The notes under the pieces: generated by a model | Told to the model about the DNA's origin: nothing | Seen by the model: the letters and a program-made list of their open reading frames with translations, nothing else | Databases searched by the model: none | NCBI GenBank assembly: GCA_050252415.1 | Contig: JBFWKZ010000035.1 | Coordinates: 1-18,043, forward strand | Direction of reading: 5' to 3' | DNA from: Heteroscillospira sp050252415 | Lineage (GTDB): Bacteria > Bacillota > Clostridia > Oscillospirales > Oscillospiraceae | Length of the DNA stretch: 18,043 nucleotides | In this document: piece after piece, positions 1 to 7,008 of the stretch | Layout: each line of letters begins with the position of its first letter | Numbering within the stretch: the first letter of the stretch is position 1 | Made by a program: the position numbers and the translations under genes

Positions 1-131
1 TATGGATTACCTCGGGTATCATTGACGGCCGTCAGGACGAGGTCGCGTCGTCAATAGAAAATGCCGGATTTAAAATAATCGCCCACCATGTTCAGGAAGA
101 ATGGCATTGCTTTGTAGCAAAACTGAATTAA
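1..131 (+). CDS. prmA: Ribosomal protein L11 methyltransferase PrmA, C-terminal end (partial)
   Basis: Only the last 42 codons are present; the gene enters from the left and is read from base 3. The translation begins W-I-T-S-G-I-I-D-G-R and ends HCFVAKLN before TAA. An SGIID stretch followed by a short helix, an AGF segment and a final EEW-hydrophobic-VA strand is the usual C-terminus of PrmA, which methylates ribosomal protein L11 using S-adenosylmethionine. The catalytic domain lies outside the window, so the call rests on this tail alone. The stop codon is part of a long terminator hairpin, so transcription should end here. Another Rossmann-fold methyltransferase is possible but less likely. 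Confidence 0.8.
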   Translation, partial: WITSGIIDGRQDEVASSIENAGFKIIAHHVQEEWHCFVAKLN

Positions 132-173
132 ATAAATAGAGTGATACGCTTTAGCGTATCACTCTATTTATTT
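130..173. terminator. Bidirectional rho-independent terminator between prmA and the radical SAM gene
   Basis: A perfect 20-bp stem pairs 130-149 with 154-173 around the four-base loop TTTA. The core AGAGTGATACGC is flanked by A-rich sequence on the left and T-rich sequence on the right, so both strands show a hairpin followed by U residues. It lies between convergent genes and includes the last two bases of the prmA stop codon. Confidence 0.9.
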
Positions 174-197
174 TATAATGTCGTTTAAGCCTGCGTC

Positions 198-1691
198 TTA
201 CACCATTCTCTTTAGTGCGATGCGTGCTTTTTTATAAAGGTATCGCGACTTCGCCTTTTTCCTGCCTTTGGCATATGCCCTATCGATCTCATCGGCATAC
301 TTAACAGGATCAGCCTCATATTTTTCAGCAAGGGGCCTGAGGGACTTATATTGCAGAAGATAAGTCAGTTCGTACCACAGACGGCTCTCCAAGCTGTTCT
401 CGCATTTCCAGTATGTCTTAAACTGGTCCTCCATGGGGGCAAACATGATGTTATCCATCTCTTCAGCAGTAAAATAGCCCGCCTCTACCGCCATGGGGAC
501 AATATCGGTGCCGGGCAGGAAATTCAGTCCATGGAGCTGAAGCTCAAACCGGCCGTGCAGCCGTTTTGCCAAGAAATAGGTCTCCCTCAAATCTTCAAGC
601 GTCTCAAACGGATGCTGGAGCATAAAGTCATAGCTGGCCCAAAATACGCCGGACGCGGCAATGGCCCGGGTCGCCTCGACGATCTCCTCCTGGGTCTCCT
701 TGCGGTGAAAAACGTCACGGCGGATATGCGGAGAACCGGACTGGATGCCCATGATGACCTCCATAAGTCCCGCCGAAACAAGTTTTTTGAGCGTAGGCTC
801 ATCCACCATACTGGGGTGGCTCCAGATCGTAAAAGGGAGTTTAATATGTTTTTTATATTCCCTGACAAACTCATCCACCCACTCCTTCTTCCGTGGAAAA
901 ACCTCATCATAAAAGTGGATGAAAACCAGCCGCCTGCATTGTTTTTTTGCCTCGATAAGCTCGGTTATGACGGATTCGACACTGCGAAAACGCACGGGCG
1001 GCGTCCCTCCCGGCAGGAGCTTTCGAAGATTGGAGCAGCAGCAATAGGAGCAGGTAAAGGGGCACCCGCGCGACGCAATCGTCTCATAACTTAGCGTGCT
1101 GAGCTGAGGATCACCCTCTATCAATTTGTCGTTTTCGATGAAGCATGCGTTCAGACTGTTGATAACGGGGGCTCCATATCCGTCCAGATCTGTCAGCACA
1201 TCACCGATGTCGTTAACAACGGTCTGGCCATCCTGCCTATATCCGATCGAAGGAATCGCACGGTAATCGGTCTTATCAATAATCGAATCGGCAAGACGGA
1301 CGATCGCCGCCTCACCATCCGTACGAATACAGAAATCCGCTCCCCTTTCGAGGAAATAGTTTGGGAACATACTGGTAAACGCTCCGCCGCAAACCACCGG
1401 AATATTAAACTCCGCCTTGACCCTCTCAAGGACGGCATTGACCGTGTCGAGATACATTGAGCTCATGACCGACAGGCCTACCAGCATGGGCTGAGTCTGC
1501 CGGATTTTTTCACCAAGCAGCGCAAGTTCCGCTTCCGTCGTCTTTTTCGGACGGACACTGTTAAAGTCCTTGTAAAATATGGTTACAACCTCATATCCGC
1601 CATTTTCCAACGCCGTCTCAAGGTATCTGACACCCTGTGCCTTTATGTTATAAAATGCTACGAGCAGCACTTTGCCCCTGCTTTTTGCCAT
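198..1691 (-). CDS. B12-binding domain radical SAM protein
   Basis: This 497-residue protein has the two-part build of B12-dependent radical SAM enzymes. Residues about 6-140 form a Rossmann-like cobalamin-binding domain (VGLSVMSS near 71, IPVVCGGAFTS near 98, and the TDGEAA turn near 124). Residues about 200-400 form the radical SAM barrel. The 4Fe-4S motif CxxxCxxC is at C210, C214 and C217 and is followed directly by C218 and C219. A GIQSGS motif near 315 fits the SAM-binding face. Such enzymes do methylations, ring contractions or other radical chemistry; the substrate cannot be read from the sequence. The ATG has a good CCGGAGG site eight bases upstream and a near-consensus promoter. The gene stands alone, with no partner such as a precursor peptide. 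The C-terminus is basic (KKAKSRYLYKKARIALKRM). Confidence 0.85.
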   Translation of the reverse strand: MAKSRGKVLLVAFYNIKAQGVRYLETALENGGYEVVTIFYKDFNSVRPKKTTEAELALLGEKIRQTQPMLVGLSVMSSMYLDTVNAVLERVKAEFNIPVVCGGAFTSMFPNYFLERGADFCIRTDGEAAIVRLADSIIDKTDYRAIPSIGYRQDGQTVVNDIGDVLTDLDGYGAPVINSLNACFIENDKLIEGDPQLSTLSYETIASRGCPFTCSYCCCSNLRKLLPGGTPPVRFRSVESVITELIEAKKQCRRLVFIHFYDEVFPRKKEWVDEFVREYKKHIKLPFTIWSHPSMVDEPTLKKLVSAGLMEVIMGIQSGSPHIRRDVFHRKETQEEIVEATRAIAASGVFWASYDFMLQHPFETLEDLRETYFLAKRLHGRFELQLHGLNFLPGTDIVPMAVEAGYFTAEEMDNIMFAPMEDQFKTYWKCENSLESRLWYELTYLLQYKSLRPLAEKYEADPVKYADEIDRAYAKGRKKAKSRYLYKKARIALKRMV

Positions 1692-1737
1692 CTTTTGTTC
1701 CTCCGGATATGCCCAAATTTAGTATGCTGTTTTTTTG

Positions 1738-1766
1738 ATTATATCCCTTAAAAATGGAAATATCAA
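1738..1766 (-). promoter_or_regulatory. Sigma-A promoter of the radical SAM gene
   Basis: On the minus strand, TTGATA (complement of 1761-1766) is followed by a 17-base spacer and a perfect TATAAT (complement of 1738-1743). It lies about 45 bases upstream of the start codon, upstream of its CCGGAGG ribosome binding site. Confidence 0.8.
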
Positions 1767-1787
1767 CAAAAACAGCGATTTAATCGC

Positions 1788-1949
1788 ACTAGGCCTCATT
1801 TGTAAAAGGAACTGCTCAGGTCTGATGGCTCTCTCTTCATGCCACGCCGGTTTTTTGCCATAAGCCCATTATTTTTGCGAAGAATCGATTTGCAGGACGA
1901 AAAAAATTTTCCTCAGTCACACACCCTCATTTTACAAACAAGGCCTAGT
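1788..1949. repeat. Inverted-repeat element with 20-bp arms overlapping the bioY stop
   Basis: The arms 1788-1807 and 1930-1949 are reverse complements at 18 of 20 positions. Read inward, each is ACTAGGCCT, then a variable dinucleotide (CA or TG), then TTTGTAAAA. They bracket 122 bases with no convincing reading frame. The right arm contains the TAG stop codon of bioY. The size and terminal inverted repeats fit a MITE-like element or a large imperfect hairpin. The arms are too far apart for an ordinary terminator. No target-site duplication is obvious. Confidence 0.6.
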
Positions 1950-2496
1950 TAAGCTTCAGCAGCGGCGAAACCCGGCGGATAACAATGAGGGCGAGCGCCA
2001 TTTTGGCAAGATCCGGGATAATAAACGGGAAAACACACCATCCAAGTACGGTCATGAGTCCCACCGCTCCGCTTGATGCGGCATAAACCATGATAAACCA
2101 GGCGGAGCCAAATGCGTAACAGATCATGATACCAACCACCATAGATAAAAACAGCGCCTTCATGCTGCCTTTATAGCGGCGAGCTGTCCAACCCTCGATC
2201 AGCGCCAGGAAAATAAATCCGACGATATAGCCCCCCGTCTTGCCAAGAAGTATCCCGATTCCACCGGTAAAGTTTGAAAACACGGGCAGACCCACGGCCC
2301 CCAGCAGCATATAGACAAGTATCGAAATCGAGCTGCGTTTTGGGCCTAATAGTCCTGCGGCGACGAATACGCCAAAGGTCTGCATGGTAAACGGCACGGC
2401 GGTCGGAATGCTTATCCACGCACATATGGCAATAAGCGCCGCCATGAGTGAAATATAGGCGATATCAGTCGTTTTTAACCTGGTTCTGGCATACAT
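1945..2496 (-). CDS. bioY: BioY biotin transporter substrate-binding (S) component
   Basis: This 183-residue, strongly hydrophobic protein has about six membrane segments and the length usual for BioY. Family features visible are the PTAVPFTMQTFGV stretch (residues about 31-43), the LLGAVGLPVFSNFTGGIG segment (about 64-81) followed by GKTGGYIVGF, and a PDLAK motif near the C-terminus. BioY is the membrane S-component that binds biotin and works alone or with an ECF energy-coupling module. No bioMN or ecf genes are adjacent, so a shared ECF module elsewhere is inferred. The ATG has an AAAGGGGA site upstream. A probable BirA operator over the promoter implies repression when biotin is plentiful. 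The stop codon lies inside the right arm of an inverted-repeat element. Confidence 0.93.
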   Translation of the reverse strand: MYARTRLKTTDIAYISLMAALIAICAWISIPTAVPFTMQTFGVFVAAGLLGPKRSSISILVYMLLGAVGLPVFSNFTGGIGILLGKTGGYIVGFIFLALIEGWTARRYKGSMKALFLSMVVGIMICYAFGSAWFIMVYAASSGAVGLMTVLGWCVFPFIIPDLAKMALALIVIRRVSPLLKLN

Positions 2497-2528
2497 AATC
2501 TTTTCCCCTTTTAGCGTTTTACGTCCTG

Positions 2529-2557
2529 ATTAAACCATATTTTCGCTCTATTGTCAA
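2529..2557 (-). promoter_or_regulatory. bioY promoter
   Basis: On the minus strand, TTGACA (complement of 2552-2557), a 17-base spacer and TTTAAT (complement of 2529-2534) lie about 33 bases upstream of the bioY ATG. The -35 hexamer is inside one half of the BirA-like operator, so bound repressor would block RNA polymerase. Confidence 0.8.
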
Positions 2558-2582
2558 CCAAATTTTAAATTAAGGTGACAAT
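2550..2582. promoter_or_regulatory. Probable BirA (biotin repressor) operator
   Basis: The half-site ATTGTCAACC (2550-2559) is followed by 14 A/T bases and then GGTGACAAT (2574-2582), a near-perfect inverted copy lacking one T. BirA operators in Gram-positive bacteria are widely spaced dyads of the TTGTNAACC...GGTTNACAA kind, so spacing and half-site both fit. It overlaps the bioY -35 box. It ends 12 bases before the -35 of the divergent tRNA promoter, so tRNA transcription may be spared. Confidence 0.75.
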
Positions 2583-2593
2583 AATTTATGCTA

Positions 2594-2622
2594 TTGACAA
2601 TTTTATTCTTTGATGTTATAAT
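2594..2622 (+). promoter_or_regulatory. Consensus promoter of the tRNA cluster
   Basis: TTGACA (2594-2599), exactly 17 bases, then TATAAT (2617-2622): a perfect match to the sigma-A/sigma-70 consensus. The predicted start near 2629 is only a few bases before the first tRNA, as expected for a strong stable-RNA promoter. Confidence 0.93.
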
Positions 2623-2632
2623 TTCAAAGCTT

Positions 2633-2706
2633 GCGGGTGTAGTTCAATGGTAGAACACCAGCCTTCCAAGCTGGATACGTGGGTTCGATTCCCATCACCC
2701 GCTCCA
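2633..2706 (+). tRNA. tRNA-Gly (anticodon TCC)
   Basis: A 74-base cloverleaf with a seven-pair acceptor stem GCGGGTG/CACCCGC, anticodon stem CCAGC/GCTGG and loop CTTCCAA giving anticodon TCC (reads GGA and related glycine codons). The T-arm contains GGTTCGATTCC and CCA is encoded. First gene of the five-tRNA cluster. Confidence 0.97.
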
Positions 2707-2756
2707 AACGTGAATTCGCAGGGTTCACAATTTAACAGAGTTCCCGTATTCAATAT

Positions 2757-2833
<77 letters not shown>

Positions 2834-2871
2834 TGAGCCTTTGAGTTTGCAAGGCACAAAAATTTTATGTG

Positions 2872-2948
<77 letters not shown>

Positions 2949-2964
2949 TCCATCTATCCCCCAT

Positions 2965-3039
2965 AGGGGTGTAGCCAAGCGGTAAGGCACGGGACTTTGA
3001 CTCCCGCATTCGCTGGTTCGAGTCCAGCCATCCCTGCCA
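2965..3039 (+). tRNA. tRNA-Gln (anticodon TTG)
   Basis: A 75-base cloverleaf with acceptor AGGGGTG/CATCCCT (one G-U pair), anticodon stem CGGGA/TCCCG and loop CTTTGAC giving TTG (glutamine). The D-arm TAGCCAAGCGGTAAGGCA is typical of glutamine tRNAs. CCA is encoded. Confidence 0.96.
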
Positions 3040-3042
3040 TAT

Positions 3043-3118
3043 GACCCAGTAGCTCAGTCGGCAGAGCACCTGCCTTTTAAGCAGGGTGTCCGGAGTTCGA
3101 ATCTCCGCTGGGTCACCA
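3043..3118 (+). tRNA. tRNA-Lys (anticodon TTT)
   Basis: A 76-base cloverleaf only three bases after tRNA-Gln, with acceptor GACCCAG/CTGGGTC, anticodon stem CCTGC/GCAGG and loop CTTTTAA giving TTT (lysine). CCA is encoded. Last gene of the cluster, directly followed by a terminator. Confidence 0.97.
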
Positions 3119-3121
3119 CAT

Positions 3122-3157
3122 CGGAGCAAGCTTTATATCGCTTGCTCCGGCTTTTTT
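3122..3157 (+). terminator. Terminator of the tRNA cluster
   Basis: A 10-bp perfect stem CGGAGCAAGC/GCTTGCTCCG with an eight-base loop is followed by GC and six T residues (3152-3157), four bases after the CCA of tRNA-Lys. The next 130 bases hold nothing recognisable. Confidence 0.93.
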
Positions 3158-3290
3158 ATTTGTCCATACGTATACAGGCACTTTTTGCATCTCTTCAAAC
3201 AAGAAATCACATTTCCCGGACACAACGTCTCCAGGAAAGCAGCGAAAATGGTCCGCGATCTCCTGTTATCATGAAATAAACGATTCAAAT

Positions 3291-3328
3291 AAAAAATGGG
3301 CAGCCATGCTTGATGGCTGCCTATTTTT
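3291..3328 (-). terminator. Terminator of the aldolase-dehydrogenase-GntP operon
   Basis: On the minus strand, GGCAGCCAT and ATGGCTGCC pair around a five-base loop (3299-3321) and are followed by CATTTTTT. A-rich sequence on the other side makes it potentially bidirectional. It starts about 15 bases after the permease stop. Confidence 0.9.
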
Positions 3329-3342
3329 ATAGATTAAATTTC

Positions 3343-4752
3343 TTATAGAATACCGGCAAAAACCAATGCAGCTGCGATGGCGAAGGCGATCAGGCCGCAT
3401 ATCGAACCCATCAGAGTGATATATTTCAGGCCCTGCTTGGTATTGAGATTAAACAGAGAAGTCGCGATCCAAAATCCGCTGTCGCTGACATGGGAACCAA
3501 TCATGGTACCGGTACCGATCAGGACCGCGCAGGTGACGGGGGACAGGCCCAAAGTGGCGATCATCGGTGCGCAGAGGCCTGCGGCGGTCATACCGGCGGT
3601 GGTTCTGGAACCAACGGCGATCATCATGATAGCGCCGATAATGAACGGCACCAGGAATCCCGGGAAATTGGCGCTGGCAATCGCAGTGCCCAGTTCACTT
3701 ACGCCTTCATAGCCTTTGATGATCGAGCTGAAACCACCGCCCATAGCTGTGATCAGCAGGGGGAGAAGAGCAACCTGGAGCGCCTCAACGATCCAGCTGT
3801 TGGTCATAACCTTAAACAAACTGCGCTCATGGTCTCCGGTGCTGCGATTATAGTTTTCCAAGACCTTATCCTTGTTTGATGCGCCGAGGCAAAAAGTGAT
3901 CAGAACACCGATAAACAGGGCAATATTGCGGTTGCCGAGCGTATCCATAACGACACGGGCGGTACTTCCTTCTGCCAAATTCATATCGGCAAAGGAAGCC
4001 ATTGCAATCAGAATGACAGGAACAAGAATGGGGGCCATTGCCGCCAAAACGCCGGGCAGCCCCGGTTCTTTAATAAGCAGGTTGCGATAGTCTGTATTAT
4101 CGACTTCTTCCACGCCGATAACATAGTCTTCCCGGGGCACGATGCTCTCCCTGGCAACCCATTTACGTGTAAGAAGCCAAGTGATGATGTAAGCGGCAAA
4201 AGAAATGATGATGCCCCATAGGATGACCATGCCGAGATCAGCGCCCAGAAGAACGGCGACGGCCAGAATACCCGGAGTTGGGGGGACCATTGAATGCGTA
4301 AGGGAAGATGCCAGGCAGGTGTAGGAAGTCATAGTGGACATAGAACGCTTGTCCCGCTTTGAGATCACAGAGGCAATCGGCGCCATCAGGACCTGGGTTA
4401 TATCGCCAAAAACGGGGATAGACATGACATAACTTGCCATACCGGTTGAGAGCTCCAGGTTCTTACCGCGGAACAACCGGATAAAGAAGTTAACCATGGA
4501 CTTGGCAGAGCCGGAATCACGAATTCCCTCTGCGATAATTGAGCCAAAGATGATAGTGCAGCCAATGGCGCCCAAAGTACCGCCAAAGCCGTTGGTAAAG
4601 GTTGTAATCGTATCAGAAACGCTGTATCCCATACCGATGCCGGCAATCATACCGCCGACAAATAAGGATAGAACGGGGTGGATATTTAACTTGACAATCA
4701 TGAAAATCAATACCGCAACAGCAATAATGATCGCTATGATAAATTGTGTCAT
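3343..4752 (-). CDS. GntP-family permease (gluconate/sugar-acid:H+ symporter type)
   Basis: This 469-residue polytopic membrane protein has the length and sequence pattern of the GntP family, proton symporters for gluconate, idonate, fructuronate, glycerate and related hydroxy acids. The strongest marker is the segment TCLASSLTHSMVPPTPGILA (about residues 145-164). Other family-like features are FGSIIAEGIRDSG near 69, the SIPVFGDI turn near 111 and a C-terminal GTMIGSHVSDSGFW. About 12 membrane segments are expected. It starts 13 bases after the dehydrogenase stop, with AGGAGA upstream of the ATG, so it is the third operon gene. The partner enzymes suggest a small 2-hydroxy or 2-oxo sugar acid as substrate, but which one cannot be told. 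Confidence 0.9.
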   Translation of the reverse strand: MTQFIIAIIIAVAVLIFMIVKLNIHPVLSLFVGGMIAGIGMGYSVSDTITTFTNGFGGTLGAIGCTIIFGSIIAEGIRDSGSAKSMVNFFIRLFRGKNLELSTGMASYVMSIPVFGDITQVLMAPIASVISKRDKRSMSTMTSYTCLASSLTHSMVPPTPGILAVAVLLGADLGMVILWGIIISFAAYIITWLLTRKWVARESIVPREDYVIGVEEVDNTDYRNLLIKEPGLPGVLAAMAPILVPVILIAMASFADMNLAEGSTARVVMDTLGNRNIALFIGVLITFCLGASNKDKVLENYNRSTGDHERSLFKVMTNSWIVEALQVALLPLLITAMGGGFSSIIKGYEGVSELGTAIASANFPGFLVPFIIGAIMMIAVGSRTTAGMTAAGLCAPMIATLGLSPVTCAVLIGTGTMIGSHVSDSGFWIATSLFNLNTKQGLKYITLMGSICGLIAFAIAAALVFAGIL

Positions 4753-4765
4753 ATCATTCCATCTC

Positions 4766-5725
4766 CTATTTTAATGTCTGTGGATTAACCACATTGTATG
4801 GTTTCTCTCCCTCCAAAACGCCGACGATACCACTCAAGGCTTCCTTTGCCATGCCAAGTCTGGCCTTCATAGTGCAGCTGGCCGCATGCGGCGTCAAAAC
4901 AACATTGTCAAGCTCTTTCAGCTCCGGTGTGACATTGGGCTCAAATTCGTAAACATCAAGTCCAGCACCCTTGATAATACCTTCCTTCAGCGCAGTTACC
5001 AGATCTGCTTCATTTACGATTGGCCCCCTGGCACAATTGATGAGATAGGCGCCTTTTCTCATTTTATTAAAGGTTTCCAAATTGAAAAGGTGACGGTTTT
5101 CAGGGATATACGGCATGTGTAAGGTGACACAATCCGCCGTCTTAAGTACGTCGTCGAATTCCATATAAGTTATGCCGAACGCCTCTTCAACTTCGGGTTT
5201 TGCACGGAATTTATCGTAGTAGACAACTTTCATACCCAAGCCCTGCGCCTTTTGGCAGACCAATTTGCCAATGCGCCCAAAGCCCATAATGCCCAAGGTG
5301 CGGTCGGTAATCTCGCAGTTGCGGTCTGAGAACATCGGCGCGTTCCAGATATCGTTCCGAACCTCGTGGTCATAGCGGGTAATGCCGCGCATAACGGAGA
5401 CCATGAGAGCAACGGTATGCTCCGCGGTTGCATCCGTCACCTGTGTCGGCGTATTGACAACGGCAATCCCTTTTTCGGTGGCATATTTCCAGTCGATGTT
5501 GTCATAACCCACGCCAAAGTTTGCGATGACTTTCATTTTTTTACCCGCATCCAGAACGGCCTTGTCCCCTCTGTTCGAGAGAATAAAATAGGCGTCATAA
5601 TCGGGTACCAGCGCGAGAGCCTCTTCATAGCTGAGCGGTTTTTCCGGGACCATAAGCTCATATTTTCCGCGATATTGTGCCACGCACTCTTCCGGAACAG
5701 GGTAGGAAAATAGAATTTTTTTCAT
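4766..5725 (-). CDS. D-isomer-specific 2-hydroxyacid dehydrogenase (NAD-dependent)
   Basis: This 319-residue protein carries all hallmarks of the D-2-hydroxyacid dehydrogenase family: the NAD-binding GFGRIG motif (G148-G153), catalytic Arg in NCARGP (R233), Glu in DVYEFEP (E262) and His in TPHAAS (H280). These enzymes interconvert 2-oxo acids and D-2-hydroxy acids, for example glyoxylate/glycolate or hydroxypyruvate/glycerate. The start is taken at the ATG at 5725 (MKKILFSYPV), with an AAGAAGAG site seven bases upstream. A TTG nine codons earlier overlaps the stop of the preceding gene and is less likely. It lies 23 bases after the aldolase and 13 before the permease. A role reducing the oxo product of the aldolase step, or oxidising an imported hydroxy acid, is inference. 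Confidence 0.9.
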   Translation of the reverse strand: MKKILFSYPVPEECVAQYRGKYELMVPEKPLSYEEALALVPDYDAYFILSNRGDKAVLDAGKKMKVIANFGVGYDNIDWKYATEKGIAVVNTPTQVTDATAEHTVALMVSVMRGITRYDHEVRNDIWNAPMFSDRNCEITDRTLGIMGFGRIGKLVCQKAQGLGMKVVYYDKFRAKPEVEEAFGITYMEFDDVLKTADCVTLHMPYIPENRHLFNLETFNKMRKGAYLINCARGPIVNEADLVTALKEGIIKGAGLDVYEFEPNVTPELKELDNVVLTPHAASCTMKARLGMAKEALSGIVGVLEGEKPYNVVNPQTLK

Positions 5726-5748
5726 TTCGATACTCTTCTTTCTCGATC

Positions 5749-6540
5749 TCAAAGCGTTGCAGCCAAATCCTTAACAGCCTTACAGGGGCCATTCCAGTAA
5801 GCCATTTGGTTGCGGAATTCATCGCCGACACAGAAGTGCTTGACACCAAGGCTCTTATAGTACTCGGCTTTTTCAAGCGTATCAAGCTCGCAGCGAGGCG
5901 CCACGCCGTGGTCCAGAGCAATCTGGATCATTCTTTCTTCCGTTTTTTTCACATCCTCGCGGTGGTCTTTGACGTCCCAGCCTCGGCTCATGCAGTAATC
6001 GGAAGGCCCGAACTGAACCATATCTACGCCGGGAACGGCGCAAATTTCTTCCAAATTGGCCATGGTCTCTTCCTTTTCAACCATGAAGGCCTTAACGGTC
6101 TCCTTGACCATCTTGGCGTAGGCCATCTGAGCGTTATGTGGCTGATAGCCAACCCAGCGGTTATTGGGATAACCAAAGCGACCGCCATACTCGGGGCAGT
6201 CCGGATTGACCGCAAACAGTGACTCCTCCACTTCCTTAGCCGTCTTGTGGTCGGTAAATAAAACCGACTGAAAACCGGCCGCCATAGCGCGCTGTGCCAC
6301 ATAAAAACGATTCTGGAAGTCAACTTTGATCATGGAACTGATACCGCTGACCTCACAGGCACGTGCTATGTTTTCCAAATCATACTGGGTAAACGGTGCG
6401 TATTCTGCGACAAATTCAATATAATCGAAATTTCCGGTTGAGGCACAGGCCTCAATCATGACAGGCCATGTGCTCCAGATACGTGTGGCGACGGACGGAC
6501 GGCTTTCACTCAGAAGTTTACGAAATGTGTTTTCCTTCAT
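5749..6540 (-). CDS. HpcH/HpaI aldolase-family protein with altered active-site positions
   Basis: This 263-residue protein is about as long as the class II pyruvate aldolases of the HpcH/HpaI family, which cleave 4-hydroxy-2-oxo acids to pyruvate and an aldehyde. The metal-site segments are clear: VEKEETMANLEEI (E155) and QFGPSDY (D181). Aligned by eye to E. coli HpaI, the catalytic dyad segment DGEHAP reads VAEYAP here (Tyr47 in place of His45, Val44 in place of Asp42), and the Arg70 position reads Lys72 in SSMIKVDF. The enzyme may use a different mechanism or substrate. The start is the ATG at 6540, nine bases after GGAGG; the longer frame upstream lacks a site and family homology. First gene of the operon, divergent from araC. 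Confidence 0.85.
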   Translation of the reverse strand: MKENTFRKLLSESRPSVATRIWSTWPVMIEACASTGNFDYIEFVAEYAPFTQYDLENIARACEVSGISSMIKVDFQNRFYVAQRAMAAGFQSVLFTDHKTAKEVEESLFAVNPDCPEYGGRFGYPNNRWVGYQPHNAQMAYAKMVKETVKAFMVEKEETMANLEEICAVPGVDMVQFGPSDYCMSRGWDVKDHREDVKKTEERMIQIALDHGVAPRCELDTLEKAEYYKSLGVKHFCVGDEFRNQMAYWNGPCKAVKDLAATL

Positions 6541-6566
6541 TATACGGAACCTCCAAAAAATACTTC

Positions 6567-6580
6567 CTGCAGCGCTGCAG
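6567..6580. repeat. 14-bp perfect palindrome in the aldolase leader
   Basis: CTGCAGCGCTGCAG is its own reverse complement. It sits between the predicted aldolase promoter (6652-6680) and the start codon at 6540, in the 5' untranslated region. An operator or a mRNA hairpin are both possible. Confidence 0.5.
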
Positions 6581-6651
6581 CAGTAAGTGTGCCGAGTCGT
6601 TGGCTTTTTGCCCAAAAACGGTTCACAAGGCACAATCACTTTTATGAACAT

Positions 6652-6680
6652 AGTATACCGCCTGTAGGATTCGAAGTCGA
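6652..6680 (-). promoter_or_regulatory. Predicted promoter of the aldolase operon
   Basis: On the minus strand, TCGACT (complement of 6675-6680), a 17-base spacer and TATACT (complement of 6652-6657) lie about 112 bases before the start codon. The weak -35 would suit activation by the adjacent AraC-type protein. A CTTTCGAAAG palindrome lies just upstream at 6701-6710. Confidence 0.55.
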
Positions 6681-7008
6681 TTATCTAATCTATCCTCTTT
6701 CTTTCGAAAGTTGACGCATTTTGAATCTTTTTAACACATATCGAATTTATCAATTCATATTTTTGTTGATTTTGTCATTATGATACTTCTCATGTCGTAT
6801 AATTAGTGAAAATGAATATTTTTCATTCATATTTGCAAGCTTTTTGACAGGCTTTTCCATTCCAAATATCAATTTCCGAATTTCTTATCCTATCTGACCC
6901 ATGTCTCATTTTTACTTTTTATCTTTCCGATTTTTACAAATTAAATAATTCTTTACAGCCAATTGGTATGTATGATAAAATTTTAATTAATTTCGGAGGT
7001 CTTTCCGT
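6681..7008. other. AT-rich divergent control region between the aldolase operon and araC
   Basis: About 330 bases without a gene. It holds the palindrome CTTTCGAAAG (6701-6710), a direct repeat TTCATATTT (6754-6762 and 6826-6834, 72 bases apart) and the dyad TGAAAA/TTTTCA (6807-6812 and 6820-6825). Possible plus-strand promoter elements are TATAAT at 6798-6803, TTGACA at 6844-6849 with TATCAA 17 bases on, and TTTACA (6952-6957) with TAAAAT (6976-6981). Which is used for araC cannot be decided by eye. The repeats are candidate AraC sites only. Confidence 0.4.

Noticed and set aside
351..1094. Plus-strand 247-residue ORF
   Set aside because: Opposite strand of the radical SAM gene, with no family features and no ribosome binding site.
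3086..3274. Plus-strand 62-residue ORF
   Set aside because: It starts inside tRNA-Lys, crosses the tRNA terminator and has no ribosome binding site.
6541..6651. N-terminal extension of the aldolase to position 6651
   Set aside because: The extra 37 residues show no family similarity, and the ATG at 6540 has a GGAGG at correct distance; the extension lies in the leader region.
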